Source of the DNA: an uncultured Carboxylicivirga sp.
Lineage (GTDB): Bacteria > Bacteroidota > Bacteroidia > Bacteroidales > Marinilabiliaceae
DNA length: 64,000 nucleotides
Assembly (NCBI RefSeq): GCF_963668385.1
Contig: NZ_OY764327.1
Location: 4,808,501 to 4,872,500, forward strand
Direction: 5' to 3'
The notes beneath the pieces were generated by a model. It saw nothing but the letters and a program-made list of their open reading frames with translations, was not told the origin of the DNA and did not search any database. How positions within the stretch are numbered: position 1 is the first letter of the stretch; each line of letters begins with the position of its first letter. Shown in pieces: positions 28,120-37,813 of this stretch. A program made the position numbers and the translations under genes.

Positions 28120-28659
28120 TTATCCACAAGAACAACCGCTTCCGCAGCCACCATCACCGCAGCTATCGCCACAACCAGAACCACATGATACAGCTAATTC
28201 TTCATCAGTAGCTTCACGTACTTCAATAACTTGTCCTTTAAAGAAAAGATTGTCGCCAGCCAATGGGTGGTTAAAGTCCATTTTAACTTTATCGTCGGTT
28301 ACTTCCAAAACGATACCGTTTAAACGGTTACCATGAGCATCCTGCATTGGAACCTGGTTACCTACAGTAAGAAGATCTTCATCAATCTTACCTTCAACTT
28401 CAAATATATTCTTTGGAATTTCGACAACTGCATTTGGATTTACTTCGCCGTAAGCTTCTGCTGCTTTAAGCTCGAAATCAAAATCAGAACCTTTGGCAAG
28501 ACCTTCTAATTTGTTTTCGAACATTTCCAACATTTTGCCGGCACCAAATACAAACTCCAATGGGGCATTCGCCTCAGTTTTTTCAACCACTTCACCATCA
28601 GTGCCATTCAGGCGTAATTCGTAGGAAAGTGTCACAAATTTATTTCTTCCTATTTCCAT
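28120..28659 (-). CDS. slyD: FKBP-type peptidyl-prolyl isomerase, SlyD-like, with a Cys-rich tail
   Basis: 179 residues from the ATG at 28657-28659; the frame extends 20 residues to another ATG, but that piece is not family-like and the usual start reads MEIxxNKxVTLxYEL. FKBP halves (2-67 and ~126-150: GAGKMLEMFENKLEGLAKG, FNHPLAGDNLFF) enclose the insert-in-flap chaperone domain (~68-125). The tail (159-179) has six Cys among Gly and Ser, where E. coli SlyD has a His-rich nickel-binding tail, so a soft metal such as Ni, Zn or Cu(I) may bind. Role: proline isomerisation, folding, metal handling in the cytoplasm. Single gene. Confidence 0.92.
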   Translation of the reverse strand: MEIGRNKFVTLSYELRLNGTDGEVVEKTEANAPLEFVFGAGKMLEMFENKLEGLAKGSDFDFELKAAEAYGEVNPNAVVEIPKNIFEVEGKIDEDLLTVGNQVPMQDAHGNRLNGIVLEVTDDKVKMDFNHPLAGDNLFFKGQVIEVREATDEELAVSCGSGCGDSCGDGGCGSGCSCG

Positions 28660-28806
28660 TTTAAAGATATTTTTGCGTATTAAATTGCTTACAAAGAAAA
28701 TCAGATTTTTCGGAACCATATAATGATTCTCCTAAAAAAGACGTTTGTTTGAAGAAAAAGTTCATTAAATACTTAAAAAAATACTAAAAGTATGTGAACT
28801 ACCCCA

Positions 28807-29571
28807 TTATCTCTCCAGCCACTCCTTGAATATCTTCACTTTATCGCGGCTCACAATTATTTCATCATCCTTTTCCATTCCTGATAGTTTTAACTTAAGT
28901 CGGCTGTTGCCATAAGTCAACATATCGGCTATGGCATTGATATTGACCAAAAATTTGCGACTGATTCGAAAGAAAACTTCCGGATCGAGTTGCAGTTCCA
29001 TTTGCTCCAGACTTTGATCGACATTATAGGTTCGGCCTTCAAAAGTGCGAATGTAATTGGCTTTATCCATACTGTAAGCAAAAGAAATAGATGATGTTTC
29101 CACCATCTTAAGATGCTCTCCCACTTTAATCAGATAACGTGTTTTAAAGTCATTCCTTTTCAACTGCCCTGCGGCATTCAACAAGGCCATCTTTAAAGCA
29201 TCATTCAATGTATTCTGGCCGCTCTTAAACTTATCCAATGCCCTTTGCAGATGCTCCTCTTCAATAGGTTTTAACAGATAATCCAAGCCATTTACTTCAA
29301 AAGCCTTTACAGCATAATGATCATAGGCAGTGGTAAAGACCACCGGAAAAGTGACTTCTGCCTGGTTGAATATCTCAAAACTTAATCCATCAGACAATTG
29401 AATATCAAAAAAAGCAAGATCGGGCTTATTACCAGACAACAACCATTTTACCGCTTGTTTTACTGAATCACAAACAGAAACAATTTCACAGTTGGAATGC
29501 AAGCTCTTCAGTAAAGATTCTAATCGTTTGACTGCCAAATGCTCGTCTTCAACCAACAGTATTTTCATCAT
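28807..29571 (-). CDS. LytTR-family response regulator
   Basis: 254 residues. Receiver domain (2-120) with acidic pocket VEDE (7-10), phosphoacceptor D56 in FFDIQLSDG, T in VVFTTAY, and K in YLLKPI. LytTR DNA-binding domain at ~145-252 with FFRISRKFLVNINAI, the typical binding-strand motif. Such regulators bind paired ~9-bp imperfect repeats. The gene overlaps the end of the LytS-type kinase by 23 nt, so the pair is translationally coupled. Likely targets include the TonB receptor of the same transcription unit; that is inference. Confidence 0.94.
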   Translation of the reverse strand: MMKILLVEDEHLAVKRLESLLKSLHSNCEIVSVCDSVKQAVKWLLSGNKPDLAFFDIQLSDGLSFEIFNQAEVTFPVVFTTAYDHYAVKAFEVNGLDYLLKPIEEEHLQRALDKFKSGQNTLNDALKMALLNAAGQLKRNDFKTRYLIKVGEHLKMVETSSISFAYSMDKANYIRTFEGRTYNVDQSLEQMELQLDPEVFFRISRKFLVNINAIADMLTYGNSRLKLKLSGMEKDDEIIVSRDKVKIFKEWLER

Positions 29572-30622
29572 CTAAATAAATTAAAGGCAGTTTTACTATG
29601 TATTGATCTTGATCGATCCCAAAAAGCATTTTTTTACCCGTCAAATACAAAATACGCTCATATAAATTACTCAAGCCCAATCCTGTCGAAAATTCCTTAG
29701 TTTGCTTGGGGATGTATGTATTGCTTACAATCAAATCTGTATCCTGAGTTTCAATACCAATTTGTAATAGCTGATCTCCCGAAATAACGTTGTGCTTGAA
29801 AACATTTTCCATTAACATCTGCACCGAAAGAGGTATCACCATCGCATGAGATGAAGCATCCACATCAAAGGTAAAACGAAATTTATCGCCAAAACGGATT
29901 TGCTGCAAATACAAGTATCGTTTTAAAATTTCCAATTCTTCATTCAAAGGACTCAGCTCCTTATCCTTCAATTGCAAAATATCGCGATAAAATCGAGACA
30001 ATTCAGTAGTAAACTTTTTAGCCGAAGTTGTGTCAATATCAATCAAGGCCGATAAGGCATTTAAACTATTAAAGAGAAAATGAGGATTCACCTGTGTTTT
30101 CAATGATTCGTACTGTAGCTGCAAAGCTTCGCGCTTCATCAATTCTTTATTTTGCACTTCGGCGCGCCACTCGAAAAAGAACGATCGGGCATAAAACCAC
30201 AATGCGATAAAGTAAAAGATGATGAATTCAATCCACATAATATAGCCATATTGATTGGTAAATAAGATGAAATCCATTTTACCAATGAGGCTATGCCAAA
30301 TGTAATTGACACCAAAAATAATGAGACTACTATAAAAGGCCGAAAACAGAAAAACTATAAAAAGACTCTTAACAGGTTTAGCAATCCATGATACATATCG
30401 GTTTTCGATCCACCCAAACACAAACCCAAAACTAAACAGGCCATAGCCCAGAAATAAGCTATATCCACCATTATAAATAACATTGGTTAGTTTAATTGAA
30501 CACGATGGGCACGCCATAAACATAAAGACAAAGCCGATAAAAAAGGAAATAATACCTGCACTAACCAGGCGCAGGATTATATTTTTACGATTTATGTTTG
30601 AATTTCTTTTATAGTACGACAT
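29549..30622 (-). CDS. LytS-type sensor histidine kinase (His_kinase/HATPase_c)
   Basis: 357 residues. Four membrane helices in residues ~17-145 (each pair joined by short loops), then a linker helix and the His_kinase domain with QVNPHFLFNSLNAL, where H181 is the likely phosphoacceptor, and a HATPase domain with MLMENVFKHN and GLGLSNLYERI. No large sensor domain. It overlaps the LytTR regulator by 23 nt and follows the TPR-like gene by 29 nt. A CPSC motif (38-41) at the end of the first helix could sense redox state or metal, which I note only as a possibility. Confidence 0.93.
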   Translation of the reverse strand: MSYYKRNSNINRKNIILRLVSAGIISFFIGFVFMFMACPSCSIKLTNVIYNGGYSLFLGYGLFSFGFVFGWIENRYVSWIAKPVKSLFIVFLFSAFYSSLIIFGVNYIWHSLIGKMDFILFTNQYGYIMWIEFIIFYFIALWFYARSFFFEWRAEVQNKELMKREALQLQYESLKTQVNPHFLFNSLNALSALIDIDTTSAKKFTTELSRFYRDILQLKDKELSPLNEELEILKRYLYLQQIRFGDKFRFTFDVDASSHAMVIPLSVQMLMENVFKHNVISGDQLLQIGIETQDTDLIVSNTYIPKQTKEFSTGLGLSNLYERILYLTGKKMLFGIDQDQYIVKLPLIYLDDENTVG

Positions 30623-30651
30623 TAGGTTTGTATTTGCGATGAAGGTATAAA

Positions 30652-31284
30652 TTATTTTTCAGCCAGACATTTTTGCAACATCACTTCATTATGATAGCTT
30701 CCCCAATGAGGTAAAAGTTCATTTTTCTGCGATTGAGCTTCGAACAACAATTTTGCTTTTTCAAATAAAGCTTTTGCTTTTTCTTTCCCTCCACCAAACA
30801 TGGCAGGTGTATGAAACACATTGTTTCCTTTGCAATAATATATACGAGGATTATCGCCATTTAACCGCTCTGCTTTTTCTAAACTTTGATTCGAAAGCGA
30901 TGAGTATTTATAGCCACGCATTGGACTTGTAATACGCAATTGATAAATAAAGGCTTGCAAAACATACAATTCCGATTCATCAGGTTTAGCTTTTAATAAA
31001 TCATCTAAAAGAACCTGAGCTTGATCAAGAGCCGTATCAATCGAATCTGCATCATGCATAAAATGTGTCGTCCTAACATAAGCATAACTGGCATAATACG
31101 ATGGCAGCCATTCATTTTTTTCAACATCTGAAATTCGCATAAACAAAGCTGCTAATTGATTCATTTCATGCAATGAAGTACTCTTTTCGAGTTTAGCTAC
31201 GTTAATCTTCATCGTTTCCTCATAGTCATTTGCCATGGTTAATACGCTTACAAAAAGGGCTGCTAATAATACAATTGTTTTCAT
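30652..31284 (-). CDS. Periplasmic TPR-like helical protein of the LytTR operon
   Basis: 210 residues. Signal peptide MKTIVLLAALFVSVLTMA, then an all-helical protein with TPR-like spacing (SWIDTALDQAQVLLDDLLKAKPDESELYVLQAF-like register and SLEKAERLNGDNPRIYYCKGN). The conserved-looking FGGGKEKAKALFEKAKLLFE near 170 is a TPR helix pair preceded by a glycine loop. Function unknown. It lies between the TonB receptor (159 nt upstream) and the LytS kinase (29 nt downstream), so it may be a periplasmic partner of one of them. Confidence 0.65.
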   Translation of the reverse strand: MKTIVLLAALFVSVLTMANDYEETMKINVAKLEKSTSLHEMNQLAALFMRISDVEKNEWLPSYYASYAYVRTTHFMHDADSIDTALDQAQVLLDDLLKAKPDESELYVLQAFIYQLRITSPMRGYKYSSLSNQSLEKAERLNGDNPRIYYCKGNNVFHTPAMFGGGKEKAKALFEKAKLLFEAQSQKNELLPHWGSYHNEVMLQKCLAEK

Positions 31285-31344
31285 CTGTATAATTTTTAGT
31301 ATTTGATTAATATTATTGTTAATTGTGAATCTTTAATTTCCATT

Positions 31345-31387
31345 TCACCGCTCAAGCCGCGGAGGCTTTTGGCTACGCCGAACTGGT
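31345..31387. repeat. GC-rich inverted-repeat element between TonB receptor and TPR-like gene
   Basis: AAGCC-gcgga-GGCTT (31354-31368) and then TTGGC-tac-GCCGAA (31369-31382) form two small adjacent hairpins in an otherwise AT-rich spacer. GC content and architecture recall a REP-like or BIME-like insertion. Confidence 0.45.
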
Positions 31388-31443
31388 ATAATTTGGCCTA
31401 AGCATATTTTTTTATCTACTGACCACTGACTTATATCTTCTTT

Positions 31444-33579
31444 CTACTTAATAGATATAAAAACACCCAGAAATACAAACTGCTTGATGTCGGGCAATAA
31501 AGGCATCAGATAATCCTGTCCTCCATCATAATTGGCAATAGTTTGATAACCCACCAATTGCTTACTTCCCAAAACATTTGATATTGAGAAATGTACAATA
31601 GTTGAGTATCCTGCAATCTGTGTTAGATAACTAAGGTTAAGATTCAGATTATTGTAAATAGCTGCTTTACGACTCATAAAATCAGTATCTCCCGGTTGAT
31701 GGTAAGGTCTGCCTGATGCTGTTGTCCAGGCAGCACCCACCTGCGTATGAATGGATCCGATAAAATATTTAGCAACAGCCGATACAGTATGGTTTGCAAC
31801 AAAATCTGGAGTAGCTTCAACCGGATAATCTTCAAATAATCGTTTGGTATCGATGTACGAATAGGATATCCAATAATCTGTACCAGTAAAGGTTTTGCGA
31901 TCGCGAAAGAAGACATCAATACCTTTAGCATAACCGAAACCATCGTTTGTATAGCTACCATCGTAAGGATGAGAACCTCTGGTATAGGTCACCAAATGAT
32001 CGTAATCTTTATAATAAGCTTCCATCCGCAACAATCGTTCCTTTAAACTTCCCGTTTGAAAACTCATGATGTAATGCGAAGCCTTTTCGTATTGAAAATC
32101 AGACCCAAATTTCAAATAGTCAGCAACCGGATTTTGAAAATACTGCCCATAAGCCAACGATAATTGTGATACTTTACCCAATCGATAAGCTGTTGCTAAA
32201 CGTGGTGATAAATTCTGTTTTTCCAGATAAGTGGAATATTCATAACGCACTCCAGGTCGGACGGCAAATCGGGAAGTTATTTTTATTTCTGGCTCAGCAA
32301 AAGCGCCAATGATATGATCGTTATACTGACCATTCCAGTTTGTTTCGCTTTGAATTTGATTGTAATGATCTTTGTAATTGGTAAAAGCATCAGAAATACC
32401 AGTCTTCAACTCAATTCCATCGCTTAATTGTGTTACTAAAGTAACTCTACCTTCCACATTCACCTCGTTTTCTCGGGTTCGATGAATTCCAGCCAATTGT
32501 CGATCGTTATTATAGGTTGTTGCAACACCACTCTTTAGCATACTTTTATCACCTAAAGGCAATGAGTAATTTACATTCAAATAAATATTTCCATTTTGAT
32601 TTTCGATGCTGGCTTTTTCATCATTCAGAATAGTATTAAAAGCTCTGTTTCCATATTCGGCATTCGAAAATATCTTTAAAAGACCACCGTTCTCAAATTT
32701 CTTGCGATGCATAAAATTCAGGCTTTCCGACTCTCCTGGTTTCGTCCAATCTAATCGATTATTAACCAATGCATAATACGGAGCAAGATTCATATAACCC
32801 ACACTAAGCGAAGTTGATCTGTTTTTTGCACACCACGTTTTTGACAAATCACCACCAACTGTCATTAAAGAAACACCTGTAACTTCCTCAACAGCTACAT
32901 CACTCGACTCAAGAACTAAAACAGAAGACAAGGCCTGACCATATTCAGCACTGTAACCTCCGGTACTAAACACCGTTCCACTGAATAAACTAGGCGAAAA
33001 CCGACCTCTCGATGGCAAATCAGGCACTTTGGAGGTAAATGGTTTGGCGGCTAATAAGCCATCAACATAAACACTGGTTTCTGATGCAGCTCCTCCCCTT
33101 ACCAATAGTCGTCCGTCGTCAGAAGCTGATTGAGTTCCGGGTAAGGTTTTTAAAGCTCCGTTAATATCACCTAATGAACCTGCCGTGGTATAAATATCCA
33201 AAGGCTCCAATACCGATGCACGTTGCTTATCGTCTGCCGCAAAAGAACCTGCTGTGATAGTAACTGCATTTAAGCTGGCAACACTTTCAGATAATTTTAT
33301 TAAAAGATCCTTGTGCTTACCATCTAAACCAATTACCTGTGTTTTATAACCAATATAGCTAGCCGCAAGCTCTTTTCCATTCAAATCATCAACTTCCAAT
33401 TCAAACAGCCCATTCTCATCAGTTATGGTCCCATTGTAAGTACCCACAATTGAAATATTTACTCCAATCAATGCTTCTCCGCCATGAGACATTACCTTGC
33501 CTGAAACAGTGGTTTGGCCATTTATCCATTGCCACGATATCAATAAAACTGTAATTATTAATACTATTTGAATCCTCAT
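31444..33579 (-). CDS. TonB-dependent receptor with carboxypeptidase-regulatory-like domain
   Basis: 711 residues from the ATG at 33577-33579; the frame continues to a TTG 30 nt upstream. Signal peptide (RIQIVLIITVLLISWQWINGQ), CarboxypepD_reg-like domain at ~22-105 (VSGKVMSHGGEALIGVNISI), plug at ~105-230 (GDINGALKTLPGTQSASDDG, LLVRGGAASETSVYVDGLL), then a 22-strand-type barrel. It imports a large substrate across the outer membrane using TonB energy. No SusD partner. Downstream in the same direction are a TPR-like protein and a LytS/LytTR pair, suggesting import coupled to signalling. Substrate unknown. Confidence 0.9.
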   Translation of the reverse strand: MRIQIVLIITVLLISWQWINGQTTVSGKVMSHGGEALIGVNISIVGTYNGTITDENGLFELEVDDLNGKELAASYIGYKTQVIGLDGKHKDLLIKLSESVASLNAVTITAGSFAADDKQRASVLEPLDIYTTAGSLGDINGALKTLPGTQSASDDGRLLVRGGAASETSVYVDGLLAAKPFTSKVPDLPSRGRFSPSLFSGTVFSTGGYSAEYGQALSSVLVLESSDVAVEEVTGVSLMTVGGDLSKTWCAKNRSTSLSVGYMNLAPYYALVNNRLDWTKPGESESLNFMHRKKFENGGLLKIFSNAEYGNRAFNTILNDEKASIENQNGNIYLNVNYSLPLGDKSMLKSGVATTYNNDRQLAGIHRTRENEVNVEGRVTLVTQLSDGIELKTGISDAFTNYKDHYNQIQSETNWNGQYNDHIIGAFAEPEIKITSRFAVRPGVRYEYSTYLEKQNLSPRLATAYRLGKVSQLSLAYGQYFQNPVADYLKFGSDFQYEKASHYIMSFQTGSLKERLLRMEAYYKDYDHLVTYTRGSHPYDGSYTNDGFGYAKGIDVFFRDRKTFTGTDYWISYSYIDTKRLFEDYPVEATPDFVANHTVSAVAKYFIGSIHTQVGAAWTTASGRPYHQPGDTDFMSRKAAIYNNLNLNLSYLTQIAGYSTIVHFSISNVLGSKQLVGYQTIANYDGGQDYLMPLLPDIKQFVFLGVFISIK

Positions 33580-33708
33580 CTTTGTGCTTCTTTTAATTTG
33601 ATGACTCAAAGATGAAGCACTTAAAAGGCTTTTCGAAAAAAAGCACGACGAACGGTTGAAATGTTAAGATGAATCGTTAATCAGAAATAAATAGTCGCAC
33701 ATAAGCAC

Positions 33709-33741
33709 AAAAAAAGGGCTATTCAGATGAACAGCCCTTAA
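33709..33741 (-). terminator. Terminator of the chemoreceptor gene
   Basis: Stem AAGGGCT/AGCCCTT (33714-33720 and 33733-33739), extended by TTCA/TGAA inside, then TTTTTTTGTG on the minus strand, 22 nt after the stop. Confidence 0.8.
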
Positions 33742-33763
33742 AATATATCAACTCTAAATTATT

Positions 33764-35599
33764 CTACTTATTTTCTTGTGTCTTAAAATATGAAATTGCT
33801 TCATTTAAACTAACAGCCTGTGAAGCTAATTCTTCTGATGACGAGGCTAGCTCTTCAGATGCAACCGAATTTTGTTGAGTTACGTTATTCAATTCCTGAA
33901 TAGCTCCATTTACCTGATTTACACCATTATTCTGCTCCTGACTTGCAGCTGCAATTTCCTGAACCAAATCAGATGTCTTTTCAATTTGTGGCATTAATTC
34001 AGTTAATCGATCCAAAGAACTTTGCGACAACTTATAACTTTGATTGGCCAAATCAACAATTTCTTTAGCAGCCCGATTACTTAATTCTGCCAACTTTCGT
34101 ACTTCAACAGCAACAACCGCAAATCCTTTCCCACGCTCACCTGCGCGAGCAGCCTCAACAGCAGCATTCAAGGCAAGTATATTGGTTTGAGCAGCAATAT
34201 CTGATATGATTTGTATTTTTTCTGAAATGGCTTGATTCGCTTCAACAGCTTTAGCTGATTCTTCTTTCACACCTGCCATCTCAACTGCTGCATTGCGAGA
34301 TATTTTATCTGTATTCACAGAGTTATCCGTATTTTGACCTATCGAACCGGTAATTTCTTCCACCACTGAAGAAATCTCTTCTAATGATGATGCCTGTTCT
34401 GTAGCTCCTTGTGAAATACCCATAGCACTTTTAGCTATTTCTGAAGTTCCATTTTCTATCTGCCCAGCACTATTTTGAATACCATCTACAATCTCGGTGA
34501 GTCTATCAACCATCAAATTATAGGCACTAGACAATTCACCTAATTCATCTTTTGATTGTACATCTGATTTTCCGGATAAATCACCTTGAGACATACGGTT
34601 GATCAAATCGTTTATTTTTAACAACGGACGAGTAACTCCTGCTGATAAAAAGAATGCATAAGCTCCACCTAATAGCACAAATATGACTAATGCAATGGTT
34701 GAGCCAATTAGGTTTACACGAATTGGCTGCTGATAAACCCTTATTGGTGCATATGATAAAGCAAATAAATTACCCTCCATCTTACTGAAAACACCAATAT
34801 ATTCTTCATCGTCAACAGTAAAAAAACCATTACCATTATCACTAATTTTCATTTGGTTAGCTAACTCAGCATATGCTTCATCTTTATAAATATTTAAATT
34901 GAAAATCATGGAAGTATCTTTTGATGCAATTACAGTTCCTTCATTGTCAACTATAATTGTTTGATACTCCTTATCCCCCATATTACTAAGAATATCCAAT
35001 GAAAATCCATTTAATTTTATGGCTATCGCAAAAAGAGATAGCAGCTCATCTTTTTCAACAATGGGATTATTGATTAACACCACAGGATCACCAGTAATGG
35101 GTGATTGAGTAATCTTACCAACTGTTGGTTCTCTTGTTTGATATGTATCAGCATACCAAGTATTATTGGCATCTTCTTTAGCATTATAACCAATCGTTGC
35201 ACCATTTAAACCATCAATTACAACCGCCCCATCCAATGTAAAAAACAAGTTTTCGATAATTACATTCTGTAACTGTAACTCATGATTCATCATATCGCTA
35301 ATCATCTGTCTTACCTCTTCATTATCTTCACCATTTCTAGCATTCATGAAATAATCATGAATATAAGTATCATTAGAGATTGACTTTGCCAACATCTTTA
35401 GATCATTGAATTTGGTTTCAAAGTGCTTGCTTCTTTCAAATGATATTGATGCTAATTCATTGACTGTATTTGTCTTTATTTCGTTAAAATTAGAAATGGC
35501 AGACATCACGATTAAAATAGATACCGAAATAGTGATTGAGATTGTGACTGAGAAAAACAATTTCCTGGCCAGCTTTGATTTTAGAATACTTTTTTCCAT
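33764..35599 (-). CDS. Methyl-accepting chemotaxis protein with periplasmic cache domain
   Basis: 611 residues from the ATG at 35597-35599, preceded by GGGGAAAC; a GTG 27 nt upstream is possible. Membrane helix at ~15-37, periplasmic dCache-like domain ~40-290 ([14 protein letters not shown]), second helix ~300-325, HAMP ~325-380, then the coiled-coil signalling domain with the hairpin tip [20 protein letters not shown]. It would control a CheA kinase, yet no che genes are in the window. The ligand is probably a small molecule such as an amino acid or organic acid, by family analogy. Monocistronic with its own terminator. Confidence 0.92.
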   Translation of the reverse strand: MEKSILKSKLARKLFFSVTISITISVSILIVMSAISNFNEIKTNTVNELASISFERSKHFETKFNDLKMLAKSISNDTYIHDYFMNARNGEDNEEVRQMISDMMNHELQLQNVIIENLFFTLDGAVVIDGLNGATIGYNAKEDANNTWYADTYQTREPTVGKITQSPITGDPVVLINNPIVEKDELLSLFAIAIKLNGFSLDILSNMGDKEYQTIIVDNEGTVIASKDTSMIFNLNIYKDEAYAELANQMKISDNGNGFFTVDDEEYIGVFSKMEGNLFALSYAPIRVYQQPIRVNLIGSTIALVIFVLLGGAYAFFLSAGVTRPLLKINDLINRMSQGDLSGKSDVQSKDELGELSSAYNLMVDRLTEIVDGIQNSAGQIENGTSEIAKSAMGISQGATEQASSLEEISSVVEEITGSIGQNTDNSVNTDKISRNAAVEMAGVKEESAKAVEANQAISEKIQIISDIAAQTNILALNAAVEAARAGERGKGFAVVAVEVRKLAELSNRAAKEIVDLANQSYKLSQSSLDRLTELMPQIEKTSDLVQEIAAASQEQNNGVNQVNGAIQELNNVTQQNSVASEELASSSEELASQAVSLNEAISYFKTQENK

Positions 35600-35950
35600 A
35601 GTTTCCCCATTATGTATATTCAACACAGTTTTATTTTAGATTAGTAAATCCCGATATATTACATAGATTTATTCAGCGAACTTATAGTGGTCTATATACT
35701 CTATATCTGTGTATAAGTTACATTTTTTCGTATGAACAATCAAGAGTACGCCTAATGAACAGGCTACAATTGTTATGTTATTAAATTTTATTCCATTTTA
35801 ATTCAGTCACATAAAAATCGATAAATAGATGCACTAAACTATATCATGTAATAGCCGTTTTTTACCATTATATGATATGATTGATAAAAAGGAGCCTAGC
35901 ATTTATCAATTCCATATCATTTCATTATTTTCACGGCCAAATAAAAAGTA
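35600..35950. other. Divergent spacer between chemoreceptor and SDR genes
   Basis: 351 nt, no open frame. The only clear structure is the long hairpin at 35872-35920 near the SDR start. Confidence 0.5.
35872..35920 (+). promoter_or_regulatory. Long imperfect hairpin in the SDR gene leader
   Basis: ATGATATGATTGATAAA (35872-35888) pairs with TTTATCAATTCCATATCAT (35902-35920), a 17-bp stem with a 2-nt bulge. The 13-nt loop contains AGGAGCC, a Shine-Dalgarno-like word. It lies 30 nt before the ATG at 35951. Confidence 0.55.
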
Positions 35951-36760
35951 ATGCAAAATAAAGTCATCATAATAACCGGTGCGTCTTCCGGAATTGGGTT
36001 GGGCTGTGCCCGCGAGTTCGCCCAAAGGGGTGCTAAACTCACTTTAGCCGCCAGAAGTGCCGATAAATTAGAAGAAATAAAAGCTGAGTTACAATCCAAA
36101 GGATCAGAAGTCCTTACTATCAAAACAGATGTTAGTATTGAAGCTGATTGTAAGAACATGGTTGATGAAACGATTAAAGCTTTTGGCAAAATAGATATTC
36201 TAATTAATAATGCAGGGATATCGATGCGTGCATTATTTAAAGACGTCGACTTAGATGTCATTAAACAAGTGATGGATGTAAATTTTTGGGGTACTGTTTA
36301 TTCAACTAAATATGCACTTCCTTATCTTCTTGAGAATAATGGATCAGTAGTTGGTATTTCTTCCATTGCAGGTTATGTTGGCCTACCTGGTCGAACTGGA
36401 TATTCTTCTTCAAAATTTGCTATGCATGGCTTTTTAGAGGCATTACGCGTTGAAAATTTAAAAACAGGTTTACATGTCCTAATTGCGGCTCCTGGTTTTA
36501 CCGCATCTAATGTACGTAAAGCAGCATTAACCGCAAATGGCAGCAATCAAGGCGCAACTCCCCGTAAAGAAGAAAAAATGATGACTGCTGAAGAAGTTGC
36601 TCAACATTTAGCTAAAGCAATTATAAAACGTAAACCAACGTTGATACTTACCTTTATCGAGGGCAAATTCACTGTATTCCTTAAAAAAATTGCTCCTGGT
36701 TTATTACGTAAGTTAACTTATAGTCATATGGCTAAAGAACCAGAATCTCCTTTTAAATAA
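35951..36760 (+). CDS. Short-chain dehydrogenase/reductase
   Basis: 269 residues, classical SDR. TGASSGIGLGCA near the N-terminus is the NAD(P) binding TGxxxGxG loop, NNAG at ~86-89, catalytic Ser in SSIAGYVG and YSSSKFAMHG with the Tyr and Lys. The C-terminal ~50 residues (IKRKPTLILTFIEGKFTVFLKKIAPGL) form the hydrophobic extension seen in DHRS7-like, membrane-associated members acting on lipid or long-chain substrates. The thioesterase gene starts 4 nt downstream, so the pair probably acts on related acyl compounds. Exact substrate unknown. Confidence 0.9.
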   Translation: MQNKVIIITGASSGIGLGCAREFAQRGAKLTLAARSADKLEEIKAELQSKGSEVLTIKTDVSIEADCKNMVDETIKAFGKIDILINNAGISMRALFKDVDLDVIKQVMDVNFWGTVYSTKYALPYLLENNGSVVGISSIAGYVGLPGRTGYSSSKFAMHGFLEALRVENLKTGLHVLIAAPGFTASNVRKAALTANGSNQGATPRKEEKMMTAEEVAQHLAKAIIKRKPTLILTFIEGKFTVFLKKIAPGLLRKLTYSHMAKEPESPFK

Positions 36761-36764
36761 AACT

Positions 36765-37169
36765 ATGATTGAAAGCATAAGTACCATTGAGGTAAGATAT
36801 GGTGAGACTGATCAAATGGGCATTGTTAACAATGCCAACTATCCAAGCTATTACGAGATTGGAAGAACCGAATGGTTAAGAAACCTAGGCATGTCATATC
36901 GCCAGTTAGAAGATAGTGGAATAATGATGCCCTTGGTAGATTTATACTCGCGTTACTATCGACCTGCTCTTTTCGAGGATTTACTTACGATTAGTACTGT
37001 TGTTAAAGAAATGCCTAGGGTAAAAATACGCTTTGACCACACCATCCATAATCAACATGGCGAATTAATAAATAAAGGTTATTGTCAACTTGCTTTTATG
37101 CGAGCAGATACTCGAACAGCCACACGTATTCCAACTATTTTAAAAGATCTAATGGAAAAGCACTTTTAA
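36765..37169 (+). CDS. Acyl-CoA thioesterase, YbgC/4HBT hotdog family
   Basis: 134 residues, single hotdog domain. VRYGETDQMGIVNNANYPSY (10-29) is the 4HBT signature with the catalytic Asp at D16 region. It hydrolyses acyl-CoA thioesters in the cytoplasm; YbgC members are often linked to phospholipid metabolism or the Tol-Pal system. It directly follows the SDR gene (4-nt gap) and its stop TAA shares the TTAA at 37166-37169 with the convergent exporter gene. ATG start. Confidence 0.92.
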   Translation: MIESISTIEVRYGETDQMGIVNNANYPSYYEIGRTEWLRNLGMSYRQLEDSGIMMPLVDLYSRYYRPALFEDLLTISTVVKEMPRVKIRFDHTIHNQHGELINKGYCQLAFMRADTRTATRIPTILKDLMEKHF

Positions 37170-37813
37170 GGCTTAGCCCAAAGATACTCATTACCTACCC
37201 AAACAATAAAAGCTACACACACCAATACAATAATTACACTACCCGCAATTTTATTTAACCAGAATAAACGGCGCAAATTAATTTTTGAACGCAAAGTATT
37301 TATTAATGTGCTTAAGGTAAACCACCAGATGCTTGCTCCCATAAATACACCTAATATCAATAAAAATCGATCAAACACTTGTTGTTGTGCATCTACTACT
37401 CTAAATCCGGCAAAAAACGCTAAAAATAAAAATACCGCTAGTGGATTGGCAATTGTAAGCATAAAAGTTGAGACAAAATCCTGAAATAAACTTGAACTAC
37501 GTTTTCTTTGTCGTCGCAATTGAACCGCTGGATTGTCAAAAAAGATCTTAAGACCGAGGCCTATTAGCACCAACGCTCCTATAATCTGAATCCAAAGCAT
37601 CTGTGTTTCAATAAAACCTACAATAAAGGATAAACTAAATCCAGCTATGATAGCATAAATAGTATCTGAAAAGGCAGCACCTAAACCCGAGAAAAATCCC
37701 GACAAACGCCCTTTATTTAGAGTACGTTGTATCACCAAAACTCCAATTGGACCTAATGGAATTGAAGCAGAAATACCTATTATGATACCATCTAATATAT
37801 GTTTCAAACTCAT
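37166..37813 (-). CDS. LysE/RhtB-family amino-acid exporter
   Basis: 215 residues with six membrane helices. The N-terminal GISASIPLGPIGVLVIQRTLNKG is the LysE family signature (first helix with the conserved PGP-like P-GP motif), and GLGAAFSDTIYA follows. Exports amino acids or related metabolites across the inner membrane. Convergent with the thioesterase gene, sharing a 4-nt overlap at the stops. ATG at 37811-37813. Substrate cannot be read from sequence. Confidence 0.9.
   Translation of the reverse strand: MSLKHILDGIIIGISASIPLGPIGVLVIQRTLNKGRLSGFFSGLGAAFSDTIYAIIAGFSLSFIVGFIETQMLWIQIIGALVLIGLGLKIFFDNPAVQLRRQRKRSSSLFQDFVSTFMLTIANPLAVFLFLAFFAGFRVVDAQQQVFDRFLLILGVFMGASIWWFTLSTLINTLRSKINLRRLFWLNKIAGSVIIVLVCVAFIVWVGNEYLWAKP

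Noticed and set aside
28660-28719. ATG 60 nt upstream as slyD start
   Set aside because: The extra 20 residues are not family-like and the internal ATG gives the usual MEIxxNKxVTLxYEL start.
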